The position numbers were made by a program, and so were the translations under genes. A stretch of 23,098 nucleotides of DNA from Rhodothermaceae bacterium (lineage in GTDB: Bacteria; Bacteroidota; Rhodothermia; Rhodothermales; Rubricoccaceae), in assembly GCA_013003465.1 (NCBI GenBank), contig JABDIZ010000419.1, positions 1 through 23,098 on the forward strand. The letters are read 5' to 3'. The notes under the pieces were generated by a model. It was not told the origin of the DNA. It worked only from the letters and a program-made list of their open reading frames with translations, and did not search any database. This document shows positions 1 through 7,592 of this stretch, piece after piece. The stretch's first letter is position 1. Each line of letters opens with the position of its first letter.

Positions 1-7
1 GCCTCTT

Positions 8-30
8 GGACAACCCTGGCGAAGTTGTCC
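8..30. other. Stem-loop downstream of ftsZ
   Basis: GGACAAC (8-14) and GTTGTCC (24-30) form a perfect 7-bp stem around a 9-nt loop, about 120 nt past the ftsZ stop. No T-run follows it on the minus strand, so it is not a textbook intrinsic terminator. It could mark a transcript end, a processing site, or belong to a gene outside the window. Confidence 0.35.
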
Positions 31-62
31 GGGGGGACTCGTCAAGGGTACGGAAGTACGGG

Positions 63-78
63 TGACACAGGTGTGTCA
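63..78. promoter_or_regulatory. Operator-like dyad TGACACA-GG-TGTGTCA
   Basis: A perfect 7-bp inverted repeat with a 2-nt centre lies 72 nt past the ftsZ stop. The spacing suits a dimeric DNA-binding protein better than an RNA hairpin, because a 2-nt loop cannot form. No regulator is identifiable, and which gene it serves is unclear because the neighbouring gene lies outside the window. Confidence 0.3.
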
Positions 79-149
79 GTTGAATTGGGCTTGCGGAGTT
101 GAGAGCGTGGCGTGCGTTCCGCCCTCAGCGTTTCCCTTCCGCAATCCGC

Positions 150-1481
150 TCAGTCCATCATTTTACGGAGGAAGGCAGGCACATCGGTGTCGTCCTTGCG
201 GATGCGCTCTTCGTGCTCGCGCATGAACTCGCCGTGGCGCAGCCGCCGCACGTTGGAGGCGGGCGGTTCGTTGGCTTCTGCCGACGCCTCAGCCGGACCG
301 TCCTCCACTCTGCGGATCTCTTCGATCTCGCGCGTGGGGCGCGGCGGAGGCTCGATGGGCGTGCGTCGCTCGTAGGCGGGCACGTCGAGGTCGCGCAACG
401 ACGCCTCGCCCTTGTAGTGCGGGATGGCGTGGTTGCCTTCGAGTTGGACCGTCCGGCGGACGCGCCCGGCGGCAGGCCCCGCTTCGAGAACCATCTCTTC
501 GTCCACCTTATCGAAGCCCGTCGCAATAACCGTCACGCGCATCTGGTCGCCCATGGTCTCGTCGATCACCGTCCCGAAGATGACCTCGGCCTCGTCGCCT
601 GCCTCGTTCTGAATCACCCCCGTCGCCTTGGTGGCCTCGCGGATGCCGAGGCTCGGCCCCGCCGTGATGTTGACGAGCACGTTGCGCGCGCCGGTAATCG
701 AGACGCCCCCGAGGAGCGGGCTGGAGATGGCCTCCTTGGCCGCGCGTTCGGCGCGCGTTTCACCCGAGGCGATGGCCGAGCCCATCAGCGCCGTGCCGCC
801 TTCCACCATGGTGGTGCGCACGTCGGCGAAGTCGAGGTTAATCAGGCCGTGGACCGTGATCAGGTCCGAGATGCCGCGCGTGGCGTTGTAGAGCACATCG
901 TCGGCGAGTTCGAACGCCTCAATGAGCGAGGTGTCGTCATCGGCCACATCGAGCAGGCGCTCGTTGGGGATGATGATGAGCGTGTCCACGACCTCGCGGA
1001 GCGCGTCGATGCCCATCTCGGCTGTCTTGAATCGCTTGCGGCCCTCGCAGTCGAACGGTTTGGTAACGACGGCTACCGTCAGGATGCCGAGCTTGCGGGC
1101 GAGTTGCGCCACGACAGGCGCTGCGCCCGTACCCGTGCCGCCACCCATCCCGGCCGTAATGAAGACCATGTCGACGCCGTCGAGCGCCGCCTCGATCTCG
1201 CGCTGGCTTTCCGCCGCCGCCTCCGCACCGACGGACGGACGGGCGCCAGCCCCGAGCCCTTTGGTCAACTCGCGGCCGACCTGAATCTTGATCGCGGCCT
1301 GGTTGGCGACGAGCGCCTGCGAGTCCGTGTTGATCGCGACGAAGTCGACGCCGACGATGCCCTTGGTGAGCATGTTGTTGACGGCGTTGCCCCCACCGCC
1401 GCCAACGCCGACGACGCGGATCGTCGCTTCTTCTTGGGCTTCGTCGTCGAACGCGAAGCGGTTGTTGAAATCTAGTGCCAT
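150..1481 (-). CDS. ftsZ: Cell division protein FtsZ
   Basis: FtsZ is the tubulin-like GTPase that polymerises at midcell into the division ring. The 443-residue product has the N-terminal glycine-rich nucleotide loop (VGVGGGGGN, about 24-32), the tubulin signature GGGTGTG at 113-119, and the T7 synergy loop HGLINLDFADVR at 211-222 with the catalytic aspartates D217 and D220. A variable acidic/proline linker follows, then the conserved C-terminal peptide DVPAFLRK near 432-440, which in the family binds FtsA. Length is within the usual 380-450 range for this lineage. The ATG at 1481 follows a strong GGGAGGG Shine-Dalgarno, the clearest in the operon. It is the last gene of the dcw cluster, 144 nt after ftsA, and that gap carries possible regulatory sites of its own. 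Identification is secure. Confidence 0.99.
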   Translation of the reverse strand: MALDFNNRFAFDDEAQEEATIRVVGVGGGGGNAVNNMLTKGIVGVDFVAINTDSQALVANQAAIKIQVGRELTKGLGAGARPSVGAEAAAESQREIEAALDGVDMVFITAGMGGGTGTGAAPVVAQLARKLGILTVAVVTKPFDCEGRKRFKTAEMGIDALREVVDTLIIIPNERLLDVADDDTSLIEAFELADDVLYNATRGISDLITVHGLINLDFADVRTTMVEGGTALMGSAIASGETRAERAAKEAISSPLLGGVSITGARNVLVNITAGPSLGIREATKATGVIQNEAGDEAEVIFGTVIDETMGDQMRVTVIATGFDKVDEEMVLEAGPAAGRVRRTVQLEGNHAIPHYKGEASLRDLDVPAYERRTPIEPPPRPTREIEEIRRVEDGPAEASAEANEPPASNVRRLRHGEFMREHEERIRKDDTDVPAFLRKMMD

Positions 1482-1487
1482 TGTGTT

Positions 1488-1494
1488 CCCTCCC
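1488..1494 (-). promoter_or_regulatory. ftsZ ribosome binding site
   Basis: GGGAGGG on the minus strand, six to seven bases before the ftsZ ATG. Most other genes of this operon have no recognisable Shine-Dalgarno, so this one stands out. It agrees with the high protein level FtsZ needs relative to its operon partners. Confidence 0.75.
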
Positions 1495-1561
1495 GATGGA
1501 TTGGGTTTCGCCAGGGTGTGGTGGATGAGTCAGGAGGTTGGAGGACATTCCGTCGCAAGTT

Positions 1562-1579
1562 CGTCACGCTAGCATGACG
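1562..1579. promoter_or_regulatory. 18-bp near-perfect palindrome upstream of ftsZ
   Basis: CGTCACGCTAGCATGACG is an 18-bp palindrome with one mismatched pair (positions 1567/1574), centred on GCTAGC. In the minus-strand RNA the mismatch would be a G-U pair. It lies 81-98 bp upstream of the ftsZ ATG and close to a DnaA box. It is a candidate operator for a dimeric regulator of ftsZ, and the binding protein is unknown. Confidence 0.45.
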
Positions 1580-1591
1580 GCGCCGGACGGA

Positions 1592-1600
1592 TTATCCACA
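1592..1600 (+). promoter_or_regulatory. Perfect DnaA box in the ftsA-ftsZ gap
   Basis: TTATCCACA is an exact match to the high-affinity DnaA box. It sits 111 bp upstream of the ftsZ start and 26 bp past the ftsA stop, inside one of the few non-coding gaps of the operon. The same exact 9-mer occurs once more in the window, upstream of mraZ. DnaA acts as a transcription factor on division genes in several bacteria. Control here is inferred from position and match only. Confidence 0.55.
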
Positions 1601-1617
1601 TGAACCTCCGCGGTTCA
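1601..1617. other. Hairpin just after ftsA
   Basis: TGAACC (1601-1606) and GGTTCA (1612-1617) are perfect 6-bp arms around a 5-nt loop, starting 8 nt after the ftsA stop in the direction of transcription and abutting the DnaA box. There is no T-run, so complete termination is unlikely. It may stabilise or process the ftsA 3' end. Confidence 0.4.
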
Positions 1618-1625
1618 AGGGTTGG

Positions 1626-2903
1626 TTAAAGCTCGTCGAACCAGCTTCGCATACGGCCCGCGATGCGGTTGACGAGGTCGTCGGCCGAGCCCGCGTGGCC
1701 GTCGCCTGCTGAGGCAGCGACCTCCTCGGCCAGTAAAGAGGCACCCGAGGTGCCCTGCCGCAGCCCGTGCAACACGAGGCCCACGGCGGTGGAATACTTG
1801 GGGTTGGAGACCTCCTCAACGAGCCCACCCGCGAGCCCGAGCGGAAGCCCGATCCGCGCTTCAAGACCGAGCACTTCCGAGGCCAGTTCGGCCGTGCCGG
1901 GGATCAGCGCGCCGCCACCGGTGAGCACAACACCCGCCGAGAGGTGGCGCCCGTAGCCCGAGCGCTTGATCTCGATGCCGACGATCTCCATGATCTCCTC
2001 CAGCCGCGGCTGGATGATCTGCGCCAGCGTGGATTGCCCAATGGACTTGTCCGGCCGCCCGCCGATGCCGGGGATGGTGATCTCCGGGTCTTCCTCCACG
2101 AGGTCCACGAGCGCCAGACCAAACTGCTGCTTGAGCCGCTCGGCTTGATCGTGCAGGATGCCGAGGCCCTTGCGGAGGTCGTCGGTCACCTTGGTGCCCG
2201 CGATGGCGACGACGGCCGTGTGGCGGATCGTCTTGTCCTCGAAGACGGCGATGTCGGTGGTGCCGCCGCCGATGTCCACGAGAACAACGCCGATCTCCTT
2301 CTCGTCCGGGTGCAGCACGGCGTGGCTCGACGCCAGCGGTTCGAGGACGATGTCGGCCACTTCGTAGCCCGCCTTCTCGATGCAGCGATAGACGTTCTTC
2401 GCCGCCGAGACGAGCCCGGTGATGATGTGGACGTTGGCTTCGAGACGCACGCCGCTCATGCCGATGGGGTCGGCGACGCCGTCCTGCCCGTCCACGATGA
2501 ACTCCTGCGGCAACACGTGCAGGATCTCACGGTCGGCGGGCATCGCGACGTGGCGCGTGTCTTCGAGCAGGCGGCGCACGTCGGCGGCCGTGATCTCGCC
2601 ATCGCGCCCCGAGACGGTGATAACGCCGCGGCTCTGGAACGACTGGATGTGGTCGCCCGCAATCCCGACGACCACCGAGCGCGTCTCCACGCCCGCTGCG
2701 CGCTCGGCCTCGTTAACGGCCTTCTTCACGGCCTCCACGGTCTTGTCGATGTTAACGACAACACCGCGGTTGAGTCCTTCCGACTCCGCCATGCCGATGC
2801 CGAGGATGTTGATGCGCTCGTGCTCATCGGCCGAGGCGACCACGGCGCAGATTTTGGTCGTCCCGATGTCTACGCCAACGACGATGCGTTCATGCTCATT
2901 CAT
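1626..2903 (-). CDS. ftsA: Cell division protein FtsA
   Basis: FtsA is the actin-like ATPase that ties FtsZ filaments to the inner membrane and recruits later division proteins. The 425-residue product carries the phosphate-1 motif DIGTTK (12-17), the SHS2/1C subdomain (about 85-165), phosphate-2 DIGGGTTD (210-217) and the adenosine motif LTGGGA (327-332). It ends in an amphipathic helix rich in Arg, Trp and Phe (about 410-425) that matches the membrane-targeting sequence of the family. The length is normal. The ATG at 2903 lies 33 nt after ftsQ and has no clear Shine-Dalgarno. Another Met two codons from the start is absent, so the start is reasonably fixed. Identification is secure. Confidence 0.98.
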   Translation of the reverse strand: MNEHERIVVGVDIGTTKICAVVASADEHERINILGIGMAESEGLNRGVVVNIDKTVEAVKKAVNEAERAAGVETRSVVVGIAGDHIQSFQSRGVITVSGRDGEITAADVRRLLEDTRHVAMPADREILHVLPQEFIVDGQDGVADPIGMSGVRLEANVHIITGLVSAAKNVYRCIEKAGYEVADIVLEPLASSHAVLHPDEKEIGVVLVDIGGGTTDIAVFEDKTIRHTAVVAIAGTKVTDDLRKGLGILHDQAERLKQQFGLALVDLVEEDPEITIPGIGGRPDKSIGQSTLAQIIQPRLEEIMEIVGIEIKRSGYGRHLSAGVVLTGGGALIPGTAELASEVLGLEARIGLPLGLAGGLVEEVSNPKYSTAVGLVLHGLRQGTSGASLLAEEVAASAGDGHAGSADDLVNRIAGRMRSWFDEL

Positions 2904-2936
2904 GATGCTGGGGGATTAAAGGGTTGGGGCGAGGGG

Positions 2937-3722
2937 TTACGGGGTGGGGTCCGCTTCGCGGGTGACGATCTGCCCATCGAAGCGGAGGTCTACAGTCTGG
3001 ATGGGCGTCTCCGGGCGGGTGAGGATGGCCTGATGCCAGAAGGCATGCAGGCGCTCCAGCTTCTCGGCGTAGCCACCCGCGCCGAGGCGTACGGGCAAGG
3101 CGCCGTGGCCGCCACGGGGGCTGGTGCGCAGCACCGCGTCGCCGCCTGCGCCGAGGGTGATCTCGGAGACGAGCGCGTCGGTCTCGTCGTCGAGGCTGGC
3201 CAGGGCGGTGAGCAGTTCGCGAAGGGCTTCGCTTTCGACCGGCTGCGTAGGATGGGAGGTGGGCACGGTGCCGCGCAGCAGCGGCACATCGAAGGGGTCG
3301 TGCGCGCGCAGCGGCAGGCTGAACCCTTCCGCGTCGAGGTAGTGGCTCGGGCGACCGCTCCCGTCGAGCACGAGTGCCACGGGCGTACGCTCCTCCACGC
3401 GGATGGCGAGCGTCCCGGTGGGCAGCCGGCGGACGCGCGCATCACGGACCCACGGCGCGCGGCGCACGCGGTCCGCGATCAAGTCGGGATCAAGAGCAAA
3501 GAGCGGGACCGCTACCGTGTCGGACTCGACAGCCGCCATGCGCACGACCTCGGCCGAATCGGCCCGGACGAAGCCTTCGACAGCGACACCGCGCAGCGGG
3601 AGCGTCGCCTGCCAGCGCCACGCCAGCGCCGCCATCGCCAGGATGCCGATCACCGCGCTGCCCAGCACGAGACGGCGCACCAGTCGGCCACGCTGCTGCT
3701 GCTTTTTGGTGAGGCGTGCCAT
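2937..3722 (-). CDS. ftsQ: Cell division protein FtsQ
   Basis: This is a bitopic divisome protein of 261 residues. It has a short basic cytoplasmic tail (1-16), one membrane span (about 17-37), a periplasmic POTRA domain (about 42-110, including RRAPWVRDARVRRL) and a beta domain ending near DLRFDGQIVTRE. In the family it links the Z-ring side to the FtsL/FtsW/FtsI septal synthase. FtsQ is poorly conserved in sequence, so the call rests on architecture plus position between murC and ftsA. The ATG overlaps the murC stop by one base (TGATG), a layout that favours translational coupling. Confidence 0.93.
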   Translation of the reverse strand: MARLTKKQQQRGRLVRRLVLGSAVIGILAMAALAWRWQATLPLRGVAVEGFVRADSAEVVRMAAVESDTVAVPLFALDPDLIADRVRRAPWVRDARVRRLPTGTLAIRVEERTPVALVLDGSGRPSHYLDAEGFSLPLRAHDPFDVPLLRGTVPTSHPTQPVESEALRELLTALASLDDETDALVSEITLGAGGDAVLRTSPRGGHGALPVRLGAGGYAEKLERLHAFWHQAILTRPETPIQTVDLRFDGQIVTREADPTP

Positions 3723-5158
3723 CAGCGCTGCGCCTCTCCACGGCCGTTCAGTTGGTCGAGGAACGCCTCACCGAAGCGCCAGATGTCACCGGCGCCCATC
3801 GTCACGACGAGGTCGCCGGAGGCCGCCAACGCGGCGAGGTAGGTTGCCAAGTCAGTCTTCTGGGCAACGTAGTGTACATCGCGGTGGCCGTAGCGGCGCG
3901 CGAGGTCCACGAGGAGCATCCCGTCTACGCCCTCGCGCGGCTCTTCGCGGGCACCGTAGATGTCGGTCAGCACGAGCACATCGGCGTCGTAGAAGGCGCG
4001 GGCGAAGTCATCGGCGAGGTCCTGCGTGCGGCTGTAGAGGTGCGGCTGGAAGACCGCCACGATGCGGCGCTCGGGCCAGCCCTTGGCCGCCGCCTCCAGC
4101 GTCGCCGCGATCTCGGTCGGGTGGTGCGCGTAGTCGTCCACGACGAGGATGCCCTTCGCCTCGCCCTTGACCTGGAAGCGGCGCTCCACGCCCGTGTATT
4201 TGGTCAGGGCGTCGGCGATGCCATCGAACGGCACGTCCAGTTCCAGCCCGACCGCGATGGCGGCGAGGGCGTTGCGGACGTTGTGTAGACCCGGCGCGTG
4301 GAGCGTCACGCCACCTAGGCGCTCGGCGCCCCGGTACACGTCGAACTTGGTCGAGGCGCCCACCTGCTCGATCCCCTCGGCGCGCACCGTCGCCTGGCGG
4401 CTCGTGCCATAGGTGATCACGCGGCGGTGTATTTCGCCGACGACGCTACGCGCGTTGAGGTCGTCCAGGCAGAGGATCGCCGCGCCGAAGAACGGCACCG
4501 TGTTGGCGAACTCGATGAAAGCCGCCTTGATGTCCTCCAAGTCCTCGTAGATGTCGAGGTGGTCGGCCTCGATGTTGGTGATGACGGCGAGCGCGGGCGT
4601 AAGCTTGAGGAACGTGCGGTCGTACTCGTCGGCCTCGATGACGATGAGGTCGCCCTCGCCCGAGACGGCGTTCGATCCGAACACGGCCACCTTGCCGCCG
4701 ACGATGATGGTCGGGTCGAAACCAGATTCCTTCGCCACCAGGCCGACCATCGTGGTGGTTGTGGTCTTGCCGTGCGTCCCGGCCACGCCGATGCCGTACT
4801 TCATCCGCATCAACTCACCGAGCATTTCGGCTCGCTTGATGAGCGGGATGAGCCGCCGCTGCGCCTCGACCGTCTCCGGGTTCTCGGCTGGCTTGACCGC
4901 CGACGAATAGACGACGACATCGGCATCGGTGATGTGCTCGGCGGCATGACCTTCGTGGATCGTCGCGCCCAGGCGCTCCAGGTGGAGCGTCACGTCGCTG
5001 CGGCGCAGGTCGGAGCCCGAGACCTCGTAGCCGCGTGCCAGCAGCACCTCGGCGATCGACGACATGCCGATGCCACCAATGCCCACCATGTGGACGCGCT
5101 TGATGCGGCCCATCGCGGCCTGCCGCCGAGGCGCTTGAGGAAGGCGGATCTCCGTCAT
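3722..5158 (-). CDS. murC: UDP-N-acetylmuramate--L-alanine ligase MurC
   Basis: This cytoplasmic Mur ligase adds L-Ala to UDP-MurNAc using ATP, the first peptide-stem step. The 478-residue product has the N-terminal UDP-binding loop MVGIGGIGMSS (24-34), the ATP-binding P-loop GTHGKTTTTT (127-136), the EADEYDRTFL segment (175-184) and the C-terminal DDYAHHPTEI motif (341-350). The GTHGK and DYAHHPTE motifs are typical of MurC rather than MurD or MurE. The ATG at 5158 overlaps the murG stop by four bases (ATGA). About 16 residues precede the conserved core, and an internal Met16 is an alternative start. Confidence 0.98.
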   Translation of the reverse strand: MTEIRLPQAPRRQAAMGRIKRVHMVGIGGIGMSSIAEVLLARGYEVSGSDLRRSDVTLHLERLGATIHEGHAAEHITDADVVVYSSAVKPAENPETVEAQRRLIPLIKRAEMLGELMRMKYGIGVAGTHGKTTTTTMVGLVAKESGFDPTIIVGGKVAVFGSNAVSGEGDLIVIEADEYDRTFLKLTPALAVITNIEADHLDIYEDLEDIKAAFIEFANTVPFFGAAILCLDDLNARSVVGEIHRRVITYGTSRQATVRAEGIEQVGASTKFDVYRGAERLGGVTLHAPGLHNVRNALAAIAVGLELDVPFDGIADALTKYTGVERRFQVKGEAKGILVVDDYAHHPTEIAATLEAAAKGWPERRIVAVFQPHLYSRTQDLADDFARAFYDADVLVLTDIYGAREEPREGVDGMLLVDLARRYGHRDVHYVAQKTDLATYLAALAASGDLVVTMGAGDIWRFGEAFLDQLNGRGEAQR

Positions 5159-6306
5159 CGCGCACCTCCCCGGGCTTCGGCCAGCGCCACGACGTGCGCG
5201 GCGATGGTCTGTGCCGCATCCGGCCGAGCGATCTGGAGCGCGGCCTCTTCCATGTCGAGCCGCCGCGTCACGTCGGCGAGCAGCGCCGGAACGACGACGC
5301 CGAACTGGCTATCGAGTTCAGACTCAGGCAGGAGCAACGCCGCTCCGGCATCGGCCAGGGCGCGCGCATTCTTGGTCTGATGGTCCGCTGTCACGTTCGG
5401 GCTGGGCACCAGCACCGAGGGCGTGGCCGTGACAGTGAGTTCGGAGCAGGTGATGGCTCCGGCGCGGCACAGCGCCAGGTCGGCAGCGGCGTAGGCGAGG
5501 TCCATCCGGTCGAGGTAGGGCATGAGCCGCAGACGTGGGTGCGCGGGGATGGCCTTCTCCAGGGCCTCGAAGTAGCGGCTCCCCGTCTGCCAGATGACCC
5601 AGTTGGCCTCGTTGGCCAGCACCTCGTTGAGGTGGAGCTTGAGCGCGCCGTTGATCGGCCCGGCGCCCAGGGAGCCACCCATCACGAGGAGCACGTGGGC
5701 GCCCTCATTCGCGATCTCGTAGTGGGCCCGCGCCTCCGACCGATCTGCGCCGATGAGGTCCTGCCGCACGGGGTTACCTGCCAGTCGACACTTCTTCGCC
5801 GGGAAGTAGGCCTTGGCCGCCTCGAAGGCGATGAAGATGGTGTCGGCGCGCTTGGCAAGCAGCTTGTTGGTGGCGCCCGCGTACGCGTTCTGCTCCTGCA
5901 GCACGAGGTGCCGCCCGCGCAGGCTGCCCGCGAGCCCGACCGGCCCCGAGGCATAGCCGCCCGTCCCCACGACCACGTCTGGATCGAAGGAAGCCACAAG
6001 GCGTAGGCTCTCCCAGAGGCCCTTCACCAGCTTGAACGGGAAACTCAGGTTGCGCGTGAGCGCCTCAGCGGAGAGCCCCCGCTGGAAGCCGCTCACGGTG
6101 ATGGCGTGGATCGGATACCCCGCCTTGGGTACCGCCGTCCACTCCATCCGGTCTTCGGTGCCCGCGAACGCGATGGCCGCCGCCGGGTACTCGGTGCGGA
6201 TCACATCGGCGATGGCAATGGCCGGATAGACGTGCCCACCCGTCCCGCCGCACGCGAAAAGCACGCGGGGCGTCCCGGCCGGAAGGGCTGTCGTCTGTGC
6301 GGCCAT
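5155..6306 (-). CDS. murG: Lipid II synthase MurG
   Basis: MurG is the membrane-associated GT-B glycosyltransferase that transfers GlcNAc from UDP-GlcNAc to lipid I to make lipid II. The 383-residue product shows GGTGGH (20-25), the VVVGTGGYASGPV segment (111-123), the linker motif GGSLGAGPIN (210-219) and the UDP-GlcNAc-side segment CRAGAITCSEL (280-290). The start chosen is the ATG at 6306, eleven residues before the first beta strand. The frame stays open to a GTG at 6405 that overlaps the ftsW stop as GTGA, but the 33 extra residues it would add do not look like MurG. No Shine-Dalgarno helps the choice. The gene overlaps murC by four bases. Confidence 0.97.
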   Translation of the reverse strand: MAAQTTALPAGTPRVLFACGGTGGHVYPAIAIADVIRTEYPAAAIAFAGTEDRMEWTAVPKAGYPIHAITVSGFQRGLSAEALTRNLSFPFKLVKGLWESLRLVASFDPDVVVGTGGYASGPVGLAGSLRGRHLVLQEQNAYAGATNKLLAKRADTIFIAFEAAKAYFPAKKCRLAGNPVRQDLIGADRSEARAHYEIANEGAHVLLVMGGSLGAGPINGALKLHLNEVLANEANWVIWQTGSRYFEALEKAIPAHPRLRLMPYLDRMDLAYAAADLALCRAGAITCSELTVTATPSVLVPSPNVTADHQTKNARALADAGAALLLPESELDSQFGVVVPALLADVTRRLDMEEAALQIARPDAAQTIAAHVVALAEARGGAR

Positions 6307-6401
6307 GGGGGGCGTATCGAGGACGGTGGCGGTCAAGAGGGTGTGGGAGTGCAGGTGGATGGGGGTAGGCAGACAATGCCCAGGCCTCCATCCGCCTCTA
6401 C

Positions 6402-7547
6402 TCACTCAAGCGAAGCGTGGCGGGAGATATTGAGGAGGATGCCGACCATCGCGCCGGTGGCGACGAGCGAGGTGCCGCCGTAGCTGACGAACGGCATCGC
6501 AAGGCCGGTTACAGGAAAGAGGCCGCTCGCCACGGCCGCGTTGACGAAACCGTAGAGGACGATGGCGCTCGTGAGCCCCGTCGCAAGGAAGAGGCCGAGT
6601 GGATCGGGTGCGCCGCGCGCGATGCGGAGGTAGCCGCGCAGCAGCAGGTAGACGAATACCGACAGCAGTACAACGGCCCCGATCAGCCCGTACTCCTCGC
6701 CGATGATGGCGAAGATGAAGTCGTTGTAGGGCGCAGGCAGGAAGTCGCGCTGCACGCTCTTGCCAGGGCCGACGCCCGTGAGCCCGCCCATCGCGAACGC
6801 GATGCGCGCCTGCTGAGCCTGATAGCCCTCAGCTTGGTCGTCGAAAACCTCTGCCTGGTCGGTGTTGCCGAAGAGGGATACGCCGAGGTAACTCTCCAGC
6901 CGTGCCGCTCTCTGCGGCGACGAGGCGAGAAAGGCTGTCCCTAGTGCCATGAACACGAGCGCCGTGCCCACGAGGTGAAGCAGCCGCACGCGCCCCACGA
7001 ACAGCATGATCGTAACCGTCATCAGGAGGATCGCTGCCGTAGACAGGTCTTCGATGCCGATGAGCAGGAGTGTCGGGGCGATCCAGATGGCGAGCGGGAT
7101 GAAGGCGCGTTCGAACTCGCCGATGTACTCCTGCTTGCGGGCGAGCAGCACCGCCACGTGCAGCAGCAACGCCACCTTCGCCAGATCCGACGGCTGGAAC
7201 GTGATGGGCCCAAGCGTGAGCCAGCGCGCCGCTCCGTTCGTCGCAATACCGATCACCTGCACCGCCGCCAGCAGCCCGAGCGAGGCAATCAGGAACACCT
7301 TCGACCAACGCGCCAGCTTGCGGTAGTCCCACAGCGAGAACGTGCCCGCCACACCCAGCGCCAGCCCGACGCGCAGCAGGTGCCGGAACAGGAACGACTC
7401 CGTATCGCCGCTGCTCTTGGTCTCGGCGAGGAACGCTACGGCGCTGTACACCGCCACCACGCCGAACGCGGCGAGCACGAGCACCCCGGCCACGACCGCC
7501 TTGTCGGCGGGTGGCAGTGCGAGGGAACGGGCTTTGGCAGTAGCCAT
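6402..7547 (-). CDS. ftsW: Septal peptidoglycan glycosyltransferase FtsW (SEDS)
   Basis: FtsW is the SEDS-family polymerase that, with FtsI, builds septal glycan from lipid II. The 381-residue product is strongly hydrophobic, with about ten membrane spans. It carries the large extracellular-loop signature QRDFLPAPYNDFIFAIIGEE (266-285); D276 corresponds to the essential aspartate of the family. The C-terminal FVSYGGTSL motif lies at 353-361. The segment IEDLSTA (165-171) differs from the EPDLGTA of proteobacterial FtsW and resembles the NLSTA form I associate with Bacteroidota. Position between murD and murG favours FtsW over RodA. A 45-nt gap follows murD. Confidence 0.97.
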   Translation of the reverse strand: MATAKARSLALPPADKAVVAGVLVLAAFGVVAVYSAVAFLAETKSSGDTESFLFRHLLRVGLALGVAGTFSLWDYRKLARWSKVFLIASLGLLAAVQVIGIATNGAARWLTLGPITFQPSDLAKVALLLHVAVLLARKQEYIGEFERAFIPLAIWIAPTLLLIGIEDLSTAAILLMTVTIMLFVGRVRLLHLVGTALVFMALGTAFLASSPQRAARLESYLGVSLFGNTDQAEVFDDQAEGYQAQQARIAFAMGGLTGVGPGKSVQRDFLPAPYNDFIFAIIGEEYGLIGAVVLLSVFVYLLLRGYLRIARGAPDPLGLFLATGLTSAIVLYGFVNAAVASGLFPVTGLAMPFVSYGGTSLVATGAMVGILLNISRHASLE

Positions 7548-7592
7548 GGTTATCGCGGATGCAAAGGAGAAATCTGCCTCTCCCCTACTGGA

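Noticed and set aside
99..1475. 458-codon open frame on the plus strand antisense to ftsZ
   Set aside because: High GC produces long antisense frames. The composition is rich in Arg, Ala, Asp and His with no domain, and ftsZ on the other strand is certain.
1767..3842. 691-codon open frame on the plus strand across ftsA and ftsQ
   Set aside because: Antisense shadow of two well-identified genes, with low-complexity composition and no recognisable motif.
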